64,000 nt of DNA, taken from the NCBI GenBank assembly GCA_021432635.1, contig MU270016.1, positions 1,932,171-1,996,170 on the forward strand, in the 5' to 3' direction. Made by a program: the position numbers and the translations under genes. The first letter of the stretch is position 1. Every line of letters starts with the position of its first letter. Positions 51,082 through 60,282 of this stretch are shown here, in pieces. The notes under the pieces are model-generated. The model worked only from the letters and a program-made list of their open reading frames with translations, was not told where the DNA came from and searched no databases. The stretch is from Thozetella sp. PMI_491. Lineage: Eukaryota; Ascomycota; Sordariomycetes; Chaetosphaeriales; Chaetosphaeriaceae.

Positions 51082-52523
51082 TCATTCGCACAGGATCATG
51101 TCCTCACGGTCTTGGCCAGTTCCGATCGTCGTGATCTGTGTGGCGTTAGCTCTTATCAGATTGAGCGGGGGGTAGCCCACTCCGATACGTACCTTGACGC
51201 CGATGAAGGATTCGATGAACTGAATATACTTTTGGGCCTATGCAATGATCAGCCAATTGCCCAGTTGCAGGGGGGGTTCTGGGCCACCCCGCGAGCCCCC
51301 ACGATCCTCGTTATCTTACCAATGGCGGAAGGTCTGCCCATTTTCTCACGCCTTGCGTCGGGGACTGCCAGCCCTCAAAGTCGGTGTACTCAACAGTGCA
51401 TTTCTCAAGCTGTGATGGTGTTAGGGCCGAGAGCTTCGCTTTTGCGCGGACGCATGTCTTCTTACCAGGCTGAGATCAGCAGGGAAGCTCGTGAGCTTCT
51501 CTTTATCCGGCGTGATGTACGCCGTCGCCACACGGATGGTAGGGAAGGTGTCCAATACGTCGACTGTATGTTCCAGTAAGCATTTGATAAGATTTCATGC
51601 AGAGGGTTTAAGAGCGGTCTTACGCTTCGTGAGGTTGGTGGACGTGTAGTCTGCCCAGTCTCATGTTATTCAAATGCCGTAGCATCGAGCAGCAGGTGCG
51701 AGTACTTACGGTTCACTGCGGTGGAGTACTTGAGGACGACCAGATCCAGCCAGCCGCATCTCCTGTGCCTTCCCGTTGACACGCCCTGACTCCAGTTAGT
51801 TCCGCTAGCCAGCAGGACGCAGGTTGACGCAAACTCACAATCTCGCCTCCAATCTCTTGCAGCTTCTTGCCAGTCTCATCCGTCAGTTCTGTCAGAAAGG
51901 GGCCGCCGCCAACGCGGGTTGTCTTTAAGAGGAAGGAGAAGTCAGTAAAACAGTATAAGCACCTGCTATTTCTGGAAGAACATCGAGACATACGTATGCC
52001 TTCACGACGGCAATCACATTCCTGCAAGTGGTATATTAGAATGAGGGGCCGTCTAGGGGCTCGGAGTTAAGGAATGCACGCACTTGATGGTGAAAGGATT
52101 CAGAGTCAGGGCCTGAATGCACCCGCCAAGGCCGGTGTGTGAGGAGGTCACATAAGGATATGTGCCATAATCAATGTCAAGCACTGCGTCGGTATTAGTA
52201 CAGCCGGTCACTCGCTGCAGATCTCGACCAGCATGGCATACTCAGCCCCTGGGAACCCTTCACGAGCACAGAGCGCTTCTTCTCCTGGGCGACCCGCATG
52301 TAATCGACGGCGTCGACGATGTAAGGTCGAAGCTGGTCCTTCCATTTCCTAACTGGGCGCGCTCTTCCTCGACGTCGTACACGAGCAGGTCCCCGTAACG
52401 CTTGCGGTAGCCGCCCGCGAGCTACCTCAGCTTCTGCTCGAAGAAGTCCTGGTCCTGGTAGAGATCCGAGATCCGGAGGCCGTCGCGGGCAGCATTGGTG
52501 CTGTACGTCGGGCCGATGCCACT
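51082..52523 (-). pseudogene. Degenerate, 5'-truncated adenylosuccinate synthetase copy
   Basis: The minus strand reads as the last roughly three quarters of adenylosuccinate synthetase (ADE12), the GTP-dependent first step from IMP to AMP. Recognisable blocks in order: [113 protein letters not shown] and near the end KYIQFIESFIGVK, ITTIGTGQDREDMI. Intron signals between blocks (for example Y|GTATGT with a TTAAAG acceptor, AA|GTGCGT with TTGCAG) are still present. It is broken: the N-terminal GTP-binding part is absent, a TAG lies at 52424-52422 where Gln is expected, a one-base loss occurs near 52350, and the usual VLVEGSQG reads VLVKGSQG. The intact housekeeping gene is presumably elsewhere. 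Some changes are C-to-T/G-to-A, as RIP would give. Confidence 0.82.
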
Positions 52524-53785
52524 CAGAGCATTTTCTTCATGCCTCCTCAGGGCTCCAAGGTGTCGGCCGGTGAGATGGGACAGAGGGGTCGTAGCGATGG
52601 GTGCTATGCTTGCTTGACACTGCCGTACATCTTGCCCCGACTCTGCAAATATCGAGCACGGCTGCCATTCACTCTATTCCTAACGTCGCGGTGAGAAAAA
52701 AAAAAGCTCACATACTCCGAAAAGGCTTAATGCAGCCCGATTAGGACATGAAAATTCATGCACCTCGCTGTGAGGCCCTGAGATCACCGGCCTTAATTGT
52801 GAGCATAATCTGTGTAGCCGTTGGATATGTTTTCAAGGCTTTATTTATAAAGGTATTGGGCTGAGCACTGTGAGAGATCGGTCTGGTTTGGTTTCCTAGG
52901 GACTAGGAAACTGAGTATAGTAAACCCACAAGTCCTTTCGCCCATGTGTGCCATTCTGCCCGGATCTTCGCTCACGATTCCTGGTTTTGTTTATTAAATG
53001 GCCGTTCCACTTTTGGCCTCATTAGTACTCTGCGATGCTTTCAAATTGGCCCTGTCTGGCTTGGTGATATCGTTCGCATCGATCTACTATATTCGACATC
53101 AGGAGTACCGAGTTGGCCAGAGTGGGCTCCACAAGACTTATACGAGACCGGGCATTGAAAAAGAATGTATAGATTGGGTAAGTACCTAGAGATCGGGCTT
53201 TCGGCATCGTTATACAGGATTACCCATGTGCGTAAAGGTTGCGAGTGCAGTGTTACCTCGCGTCAGACTCCCAAAAACGCCATACCGAAGCGGGTACTTT
53301 CTAGAACCCTCCGCCATGCACCCCAGGTTTAGCGCAGCACCGCACTGATTTCTCCAGATCATGTGCGCGGAGGAGGGGAGGTAGGGGCATGGCTGTTCAT
53401 TTGCCTGCGTGCCCCCGACTCATATCGGGCTTTGACCCAACTGGCTATGGCCAGTTCTCTCGACATTACCCGGGACCCCTTCATCCGCAACGGCACCTCC
53501 TTCCCCGTGTGCCGTGACGACACGCGTGCTGGCATTGGAATCGCCGAGGCACGGCCAATATACAGCCCATGATATTTGCTCAGCAAATTTGATTTCCCAC
53601 ATGTCCGTGAGTGGTAGCTGTGCCGGGCTCGTAGATATGATGGCCCACCGCCCAATGGACCCCTGAGAGCTTCGTTGAATCTCACCCTCCAAGCGCCAAG
53701 CCTAAAGACAGCACCAGGACCCGGTTGCGGATTCATTTGCGAGATCACATAGAGACAGAGTACCGATATTCCCCAAGCTTCCAAA
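52524..53785. other. Intergenic region, relic AdSS to AA9 gene
   Basis: 1.26 kb. It contains one short candidate frame, 52998-53189 plus (63 codons; MAVPLLASLVLCDAFKLALS then a hydrophobic stretch) that runs into a good GTAAGT donor at 53180. It could be a first exon or a relic; I do not recognise it and no continuation is convincing. The 200 bp before 53786 should be the AA9 promoter. Confidence 0.4.
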
Positions 53786-54592
53786 ATGCAACTCACAGCT
53801 GCCCTCTTGCTGCTCGCAGCAGCTGCCGCCGAAGCCCACTGTGCGTCCATCTCGTTGTACCCGTCGTTAGTCATGACCTGGGTTGACTGACATGACAATC
53901 TCAGACACGTTCCCCAGCATTGAAAAGACCAGCGAGTGGCAGTACGTACGGCAGGCGGCGAACTTCCAGAGCAATGGCCCCGTGACCGACGTCAAGTCGG
54001 AGGCAATCCGGTGCTACCAGCGCGCGCCGGGTGCCGAGGGCGCAGGCATCTACAACGTGACCGCCGGACAGACCATCACATACAACGCAAAGGCGTCGAT
54101 AACACACCCCGGCCCCATGTCGTTCTACATCGCCAAGGCGCCCGACGGCGAGACGGCAGCGACCTTCGACGGCAAAGGCAAGGTGTGGTCCAAGATCTAT
54201 CAGGATCACCCGACAATCGGCACCGGCATGGTGTGGCCCGCACAGGGTGAGTTTTGCCCAGGATCCAGCAGGCCTCGGGCGCGTTTGCTAACGTGGCGGG
54301 AACAGGCGCCACTGGCGTCAAGGTACAGATCCCCAAGTGCCTTCACGACGGTGACTACCTCTTGCGGGCGGAACACATCGGGCTCCACAGCGCGGGCAGC
54401 GCCGGAGGCGCCCAGTTCTACATCTCGTGCGCGCAGATCCGGGTCAGCGGCGGCAGCGGCACCTATGCTCCCAAGAACCTCGTCTCGTTCCCCGGTGCAT
54501 TCGAGGCGACCGACCCCGGTATCATGCTCAACATCTACTACCCCGTTCCCAAGACATACACGCCACCGGGACCGGCGGCGGAGACTTGCTAA
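53786..54592 (+). CDS. AA9 lytic polysaccharide monooxygenase
   Basis: Secreted copper enzyme that oxidatively cleaves cellulose or related glucans. Exons 53786-53840, 53905-54246 and 54306-54592, 227 aa. A 17-residue signal peptide (MQLTAALLLLAAAAAEA) is followed directly by the mature N-terminal His18, the first ligand of the copper histidine brace (HYTFPSIEKTSEWQYVR). The second brace His is His86 in ASITHPGPMSFYIAKAPDG. The axial Tyr171 and conserved Gln169 are in GGAQFYISCAQIRVSGG. DYLLRAEHIGLHSA is also typical. No CBM1 or GPI tail, so this is a single-domain enzyme. Introns of 64 and 59 bp restore frame; the first splits just after the brace His. It sits alone among relic genes, in a tail-to-tail pair with a GNAT gene 218 bp away. 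Confidence 0.94.
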
Positions 54593-54810
54593 CAGAGAAA
54601 TTTTTATGGAACTGGTTGTTCTCTGTAATGGTTCCGGCTCATGGCGAGCCGTGAGGATGCGACGTAACACCCCGCATGGGCTTCTATTCACATGGGAGAG
54701 TCTGCATAGCGACATTTAGCTTCGTAGCTTGTCTAATGCCAAACAAACAAACATATTTCACTCTATGATGCTGAGCTAGGGAATGTGTACAGACTCAGAA
54801 GGCCTAGTCT

Positions 54811-55501
54811 TTAACTCAGTAATGTCTCTGACTCCTCGACGCTAGGTCTCAGGACCTGAAAGACACGCGTTGGAACTTCCCTCCCGGCGCCAGTCATTAC
54901 GGCGCTCCCGGCCTCGGCGAACCCGGATTTTACGGCGACGCCTTTGCTGCCAGAGTTTCCCTCGGCAACATGGGCCTCGAGATAGTCCCGCCCTATAGCT
55001 TCGGCGCCGCCAAGTCCTCCGGGATAGTTTTCCCAGTATGACTTGAGGAACGCCCTTAATGCCTCAGTTGCGTAGCCGTGACCCCACCACTCTTGGTCGA
55101 AAATATAGAACAGCTCAGGCGGCGATGTGATGCCGACGAAGCCAATTACTGGCCGGTTGCCGCTGCTAGGCGCTGGAGCGGTGGCTAATTCCGAGACGTC
55201 GGACGATAGCTCCACAGCAAAGGAAAACAAGCCCTCCTTCATCATGAGCTGCATTCGCTTAACACTATAAGACTTGAGCGGGTCTAGCTCGGTCTCGACT
55301 CCGGGCCTGCTCGAGAAGGTCAGGAGGCGAAATGGGAGGCAGTGACCGAGTCGCTACCTACATGTACTCCATCACGGCCGGATTGAGCCGCATTTTATGC
55401 AGCGCCCCAATGTCCTCAACGCGAACGGGACGCATAACTAGCCGCGACGTGGAAAGCATCGTCGCGTGCTGCGGTTCGAGGTCAGCTAACGGAGACGACA
55501 T
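54811..55501 (-). CDS. GNAT N-acetyltransferase, RimJ/RimL-like
   Basis: Two exons (55501-55362 and 55306-54811), 211 aa. The N-terminus has the GNAT beta1-alpha1 pattern (STSRLVMRPVRVEDIGALHK, MRLNPAVMEYM). Later GNRPVIGFVGI is beta4, and ELFYIFDQEWWGHGYATEAL is the acetyl-CoA pyrophosphate loop and alpha3 of RimJ/RimL-type enzymes. The C-terminal AHVAEGNSGSKGVAVKSGF is the usual beta6-alpha4 segment (N-x-x-S-x-x-V). The 55-bp intron AT|GTAGGT to GAGCAG|G joins VMEYM to PGVETELDPLKSY and is required, since the first exon otherwise ends in a stop at once. Substrate unknown. It is convergent with the AA9 gene. Confidence 0.8.
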
Positions 55502-55803
55502 TGTCGATGCGATCCTGTTCGAATATTGTTGCTTGGGTTATGAGCGGACTAGGAAATCCTGCTGAAATGTGGAGGGCTGATGGGACGCGCCTCCCGACCA
55601 ATTCGGCAAGTCGAACGCCGCGTCATGCAGCCCGACTAAGGCCGGAGATAGTAGGGAGCTTCAGGCTACCTTGTTGCATCGCTACCACAGCTAGCGACCA
55701 AACCGCAGAGGATTGACTGAATTGAAGAAAAAATTTAGTCGAAAGAGAAAACATGGTACCATTACTAGGGCAGTCGCATATCTCAAGATCGATTCGATTA
55801 TCA
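55502..55803. other. Spacer between the GNAT gene and the HisC fragment
   Basis: 302 bp containing the GNAT promoter side. No feature recognised. Confidence 0.4.
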
Positions 55804-56481
55804 TCACGTGGCATTAAAGGAACCTAGAGCTACCGAAATATTACCTGTCTTGCACCCTGTGCGGCCTTCTTCATCCTCATTAGATGGCTCTCCATTCCCG
55901 CCCAACGAAAAGGTCTTATCTTGAGTCGTGTGCAGGTTGGCAAGACCACCACGCAACGCCTTCAAAAACAGCTCCATCTCCTCCGCTTCGCCGATCGTGA
56001 CACGTAGACATCCATCGCAATAGAGATCGTGGCCCTTGTACCTGACGGTTACATTGGACACCAGCAAGCCTTGGCTCAGTGCCAGAGCAGATTTATTACA
56101 AGGCTTTGCAAACTGTCCGGGCGAGTCCAGCACCTCAAAAAGGAACAAGTTCGCCTCGCTCGACTCTTTAAGACGAATACCCCCCATCTCTTTGATTTCC
56201 TCGGCAAGCCAGTTCTTCAGCTCTTGAACTCGGGCAACAGACTTGCAGAACAAAGGGACATTCTCTTCGCGGAGTGCAGCCTGCGCAATGATGGAGCATA
56301 TTCCGCTGATATTGTATGCCCGCCGAACTGAGTTTAGCACCCGCGATGCGCCAGGGTGCACAGCCGCAAAGGCTGTAGGCAAACCAGCTAGACCAAACCC
56401 TTTGGACAAGGTCTGTATGACGGCAAGATTAGAGACTGAACCTACCCTTGGTAGTATTGAGGAACCAGGAGCGGCGAAGTC
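55804..56481 (-). pseudogene. 5'-truncated histidinol-phosphate aminotransferase (HisC/His5) fragment
   Basis: An uninterrupted minus-strand frame of 225 codons plus stop matches the C-terminal half of fungal histidinol-phosphate aminotransferase, a PLP enzyme of histidine synthesis. Recognisable are DFAAPGSSILPRV, the PLP-lysine motif QTLSKGFGLAG, AYNISGICSIIAQAALREEN and VRYKGHDLYCDGCLRVTIGE. The N-terminal half, including the DEAY region just upstream, is missing; homology stops near 56481, about 30 bp before a minisatellite. The Arg of the usual GIRLG motif is replaced (LAGLPTAF), and the C-terminus carries about 45 extra residues. No start codon is placed properly, so I treat it as a relic of a duplicated gene, not a working enzyme. 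Confidence 0.75.
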
Positions 56482-56492
56482 CCCGTTTCTCC

Positions 56493-56564
56493 AAAATTTC
56501 TAGGGCTAATTTGGTTTCTAGAGCCAGCTTGATTTCCGGACCTGGCTTGATTTACAGAGCTACC
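56493..56564 (+). repeat. 18-bp minisatellite, about four imperfect copies
   Basis: Copies at 56493-56510, 56511-56528 (ttggtttctagagccagc), 56529-56546 (ttgatttccggacctggc) and 56547-56564 (ttgatttacagagctacc). A related unit is inverted at 56587-56604 (reverse complement ttggcttctagaatggta). It abuts the broken end of the HisC fragment. Confidence 0.65.
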
Positions 56565-56604
56565 ACAGAAACCAGGCTAGCTCCAATACCATTCTAGAAG
56601 CCAA

Positions 56605-57619
56605 CTTACCTAGTTACTAGAACCCGTTTTGTTTCTGCATAGAACGCTAGATATATCACGATCCCCTTCTATGCAACTAATAATGTCTTCTATCATATGT
56701 TTTCGAACTGTAACGGCATCAAGGAAATCGAGCCGGTTTACGCTGCGTTACTACAAAGGGTCTTCTTGTTGATGCTTATCTTTACATCGGCTATGATTTA
56801 TTTGATTCTGGCATAAACAGAGGCTTGGTGCACAAGAGGCATTTTCGCGGTTTGTTCCACGCCGGTTGTGAACATGGACTGGCTGAAACGGGAACCCATC
56901 GCTACCAGCCAGGTAACCGACGACCGAGACCCATTCGAGAGTCGTGTTTCCGTCCAACCACAGGTTAATGCGTCCACAAACATCTTTAAAATCGATATGA
57001 AGTTGGAATCAGAGGGGTATGAGAGCCAATCCAGTAGCTCTGAGTCTGAGTATCCGATGCCTGATGCTTTTCTAGATTCCGACTCTGAAGATAGAGTCTT
57101 CTGTCTTCTAATGTAATTAAGTAGTCTTACTCATGATGAGGCCCTCAAGACATTTGACTGCGGTGTTTCTTGACCATAAAATTGATTGAATAGAGGGCGC
57201 GAGTGTCGCTGATTTGAGATGTCGGCCGGCATCTGCCATGTATCTACTGGGGACGCAACCTTTAGACATTTGAAATAGTAGATATGGTGTTTTAAGTCCG
57301 AAAGAATACCGCGGAGGACACGATATTGATTGCGTAGGACATATTCTCCAACTCATTCGATAACCTTCCCGACCCTGCTCCATCCTTGTGCACGCTCTCG
57401 GGAGGCTATTTTTTTATGGAGGGATAATAGATGGTTCATAATTACTAACCTAGGCTTCTATAATGCTGCCTATGAAGTGGGCTACCTTGGAAGAGGGTCA
57501 CTGTCAGCCTCATCTTGTTCAGCTCGGGAAATGAATGAAAAGGAATATTAGGTAAGAAAACCTTCCTGGATAGTTAACTAAGGTTGTCCATGTATACGGA
57601 ATACGACGCGTTGAGCCAC
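56605..57619. other. Decayed intergenic DNA
   Basis: 1.0 kb with no recognised gene. One frame at 56868-57116 plus (82 codons) is acidic and Ser-rich in its second half (SSSSESEYPMPD) and has no family match that I know. The sequence becomes AT-rich from about 57100. Confidence 0.4.
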
Positions 57620-58146
57620 CGTATAATTGAGCAAGTTCGGCAACCCCTCCGGTGGACGCCAGCCAGGATCTCCTCAACAGGCTCAATTTGGGCTTCTTAA
57701 TAATTTAGCTGCGACCTCGCCGGGTTTAGTTGTAAAAATCTCTTGAGATAATGTCACGGCCCCTACCAACTAAATAAAGAAAGCGACAAATTCACTTTAT
57801 GACTTTGTCGACTGGGGAACTCTGCATCCACTCGCCTATAGCGGCGGCAGCAAGGGGGCGACTGTGTGTTCCAAACGAATCTCGAGTGGGATCAGGTTTT
57901 GGGATTAGGGGATATGAGCTGCACTGGCTAATACAGGATGCCTCGAGCGATTGAAATGCCTTATAATTATCGCTAATTAATATATATTGGCTTTGTGGAT
58001 CGTTTTACTCGAGTTAGAGCTTCAATTGCTGGATTTTACGATTTCATCGACTGCCAGAATCGCGTTTTTACGCGCGGGTGGTAGTGGTCCCCTGGACCCA
58101 CTCAAGATTTGTTTAGAAGACACAGCAGACTTGCTCAATTATACGG
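57620..58146. mobile_element. AT-rich element with 18-bp terminal inverted repeats (MITE-like)
   Basis: ccgtataattgagcaagt at 57620-57637 recurs as an exact reverse complement at 58129-58146, 527 bp apart end to end. The interior is AT-rich and has no meaningful frame, as expected for a non-autonomous DNA transposon. I cannot see a clear target-site duplication, and the family is not identified. It could also be a chance or older inverted repeat. Confidence 0.45.
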
Positions 58147-58591
58147 CAAACGGATGACATGGGAAATTGGCGCAGAGCCCCCGATTATTGTTGGAGACGC
58201 TTCTGGGGATCGACTTAAACAGTCCGATGCCTCGCACTAGACGGGACCAAGGGTACCCCCAGTGTGCTCGCACGAGGGTGATATCCGAATGAAGATACTA
58301 GACGAACGTATGGTATAAATGAACCAAAACAGTAGGCCTTGTGGAGAACCCCAGGGACCAGGAGCCCGGTATCAGCGTAGTATCGCGATGCCTGCGTCCG
58401 CTGAGCCACTCGCTCCGGATCACTATAAATAGCAACCCTAGACAGACGACTGAACTAGAAACTATATAAGTTTGCTCAATGGCTGTATACTGTGGTTTCT
58501 TGTATCATCACAAGCAACATCTACTCTACGAACACTCCTCACTCTTCTATTCTACGTCACATCGAAAGGAACATATCTCGACGATTCCAAT
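58147..58591. other. Upstream region of the GPI-type protein gene
   Basis: 445 bp. It contains a tRNA-like A-box on the minus strand near 58400-58410 (tggctcagcgg), but no good B-box. No complete RNA gene is supported. Confidence 0.35.
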
Positions 58592-59167
58592 ATGAAGACC
58601 GCATTCATTGTTTCTCTTGCCTCGGCCGGCTTCAGCAGCGTCGCTATTGCGGCTTCCGCCAATCCCGTCGCCCATGTCCTCGTTGACAACTCTAAGTCCT
58701 CCACAACCATCTTCGTTCCACTCGGAACCATATATACAGACGAAAAGGTGTTGGCTACCGTCTCAAAACTCTCCCTTGTCGATCTTAGTGGAGGGCAACC
58801 TCTCAACACCATCACCTGTCAGGCATACAAGGACACCGAAGCCACCGAACCGGCAGGCAATGCATTTACTAGCACTGCACCAGCACTCCTCTCAACCAAC
58901 TCGGTACAGGTCGGGAGCATCAAATGTCTAAGTTCAGACGCAGCGAAGAACACGACATCAACAGACACCCCGTCTACTTCGGTATCAGTCAACGGCACGG
59001 CAACTAGCACTAATGCAGGCGTAACCGGTACCGCCAGCCGGACCAGTGCTGCCGCCAGCGCCACCGGCACCGGTCCCGCAAAGGGTGGAGCTCAGGGTAA
59101 CTCTATCCCTCACATGGCTCTTATCGCGGTATCTAGTCTGGTCGGTACCGGCTTCATGTTCCTCTAG
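58592..59167 (+). CDS. Small secreted Ser/Thr-rich protein, probably GPI-anchored
   Basis: Single exon, 191 aa from the ATG at 58592. MKTAFIVSLASAGFSSVAIAA is a signal peptide. The middle (about 22-120) is a beta-rich domain (VAHVLVDNSKSSTTIFVPL, then VSKLSLVDLSGGQPLNTITC) with two Cys. Residues about 120-170 are Ser/Thr/Ala-rich, suited to O-glycosylation, and the C-terminus is a hydrophobic tail (MALIAVSSLVGTGFMFL) after small residues, the pattern of a GPI signal. The frame extends 40 codons upstream to a TTG-like start, but those residues would hide the signal peptide. Such proteins usually sit in the cell wall or membrane; no specific function is known to me. Confidence 0.75.
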   Translation: MKTAFIVSLASAGFSSVAIAASANPVAHVLVDNSKSSTTIFVPLGTIYTDEKVLATVSKLSLVDLSGGQPLNTITCQAYKDTEATEPAGNAFTSTAPALLSTNSVQVGSIKCLSSDAAKNTTSTDTPSTSVSVNGTATSTNAGVTGTASRTSAAASATGTGPAKGGAQGNSIPHMALIAVSSLVGTGFMFL

Positions 59168-60282
59168 ACAGGGGATATTGGGTGTGTCAGAAGGTTCTGC
59201 TTATTGGTATAAGCTCACTAATGCTATGGATCTTTGTTAGAGTGTGGTCGTTGGTTCCCATTTTGTTTTTTTTAGACATATCATGCATTAGACTTCCCTC
59301 TTACTCTTACAAGCTCGCTTAATCAGACAATGTTAGAAAACCGAAAAAGCCCGCGGCTCATTGCACGCTTGGCTCACATCGGAATGTTGACAGACATATC
59401 TTTCAATCTGACTGAAATCGATATATTATGGCGAATCACTGTTCGAAACTTGCAATCTTGTTGTGAGGCAGCGTCGCCGGCGCTAACTCTTCAGGAAGTA
59501 TCAGTGTACTAGTCGATGTATCAATCTGCTGTGGAACCCGGTGACGCCAAACATTTCTGGAGCAAACAGAGCGTGCAGTGTACTGATTAGAGCAGTAGTA
59601 CCGAGCCGTGGACATTTCCCAAGCCACCGACTCCCAAGTCTGCCGTCTCCGGGTAGGTCGTTGGCGTTGGCGAATCCTGTTGGTGATAGCCTACATGAGA
59701 AATTATACCGTTTGTTGGCGATAGCCTGCATGATATACTATATGTAGTGTTACGAAGAAGGGATCATGATCCCGCATTGAAAAAGATCTGTATTTTAGGT
59801 GTCGACCCAGGATCTATGATTTCGGGCCTGTAGCGCCTTGCGCCGTGGTTCGTGTGGGTGGTTATTTACAAGTTCTTCTATCATATCATTGTCTATTTGC
59901 ATCCCAACGACCCAATACGACCTCCTAGGCGCTGAGAAGCCGATGTACCTGAAGCTGTGTTTGGTCTCGCCAGGACGGATGGCGAAGGCTCTGTATTTCG
60001 ATGGAAGGCAGCTGATGCAGACAAGTGCTGAGTTGTGCGATAAGCAAAAGCGGAAGTTGGTGTGGAAGAAACAGCGCGATACGCGCACTTGGAGGAAGCC
60101 GATACTGTTCTTAACGACTGGCAGTGAGGCTTTAGCCTGAGGAGGGATTCTACATTTACTGGCTACTAGTAATTTTCGCTAGATTAATACGACCGCAGCG
60201 GGATGCACGCCGCGATTATCTCGAGCTAAGTAACAAGACATCTGACCAGGGCCTATTTCTACTTAATCTAGCCCGCTGCGTC
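59168..60282. other. Intergenic region, GPI-type gene to TAP-family gene
   Basis: 1.1 kb between convergent stops. An open frame on the minus strand at 59795-60088 (97 codons) and one on the plus strand at 59838-60140 overlap; neither has a motif I recognise. A direct repeat, ttggcgatagcctacatga-like, occurs twice (about 59680-59700 and 59713-59732). Confidence 0.4.

Noticed and set aside
50866-51579. 237-codon plus-strand gene
   Set aside because: It is antisense to recognisable blocks of the adenylosuccinate synthetase relic.
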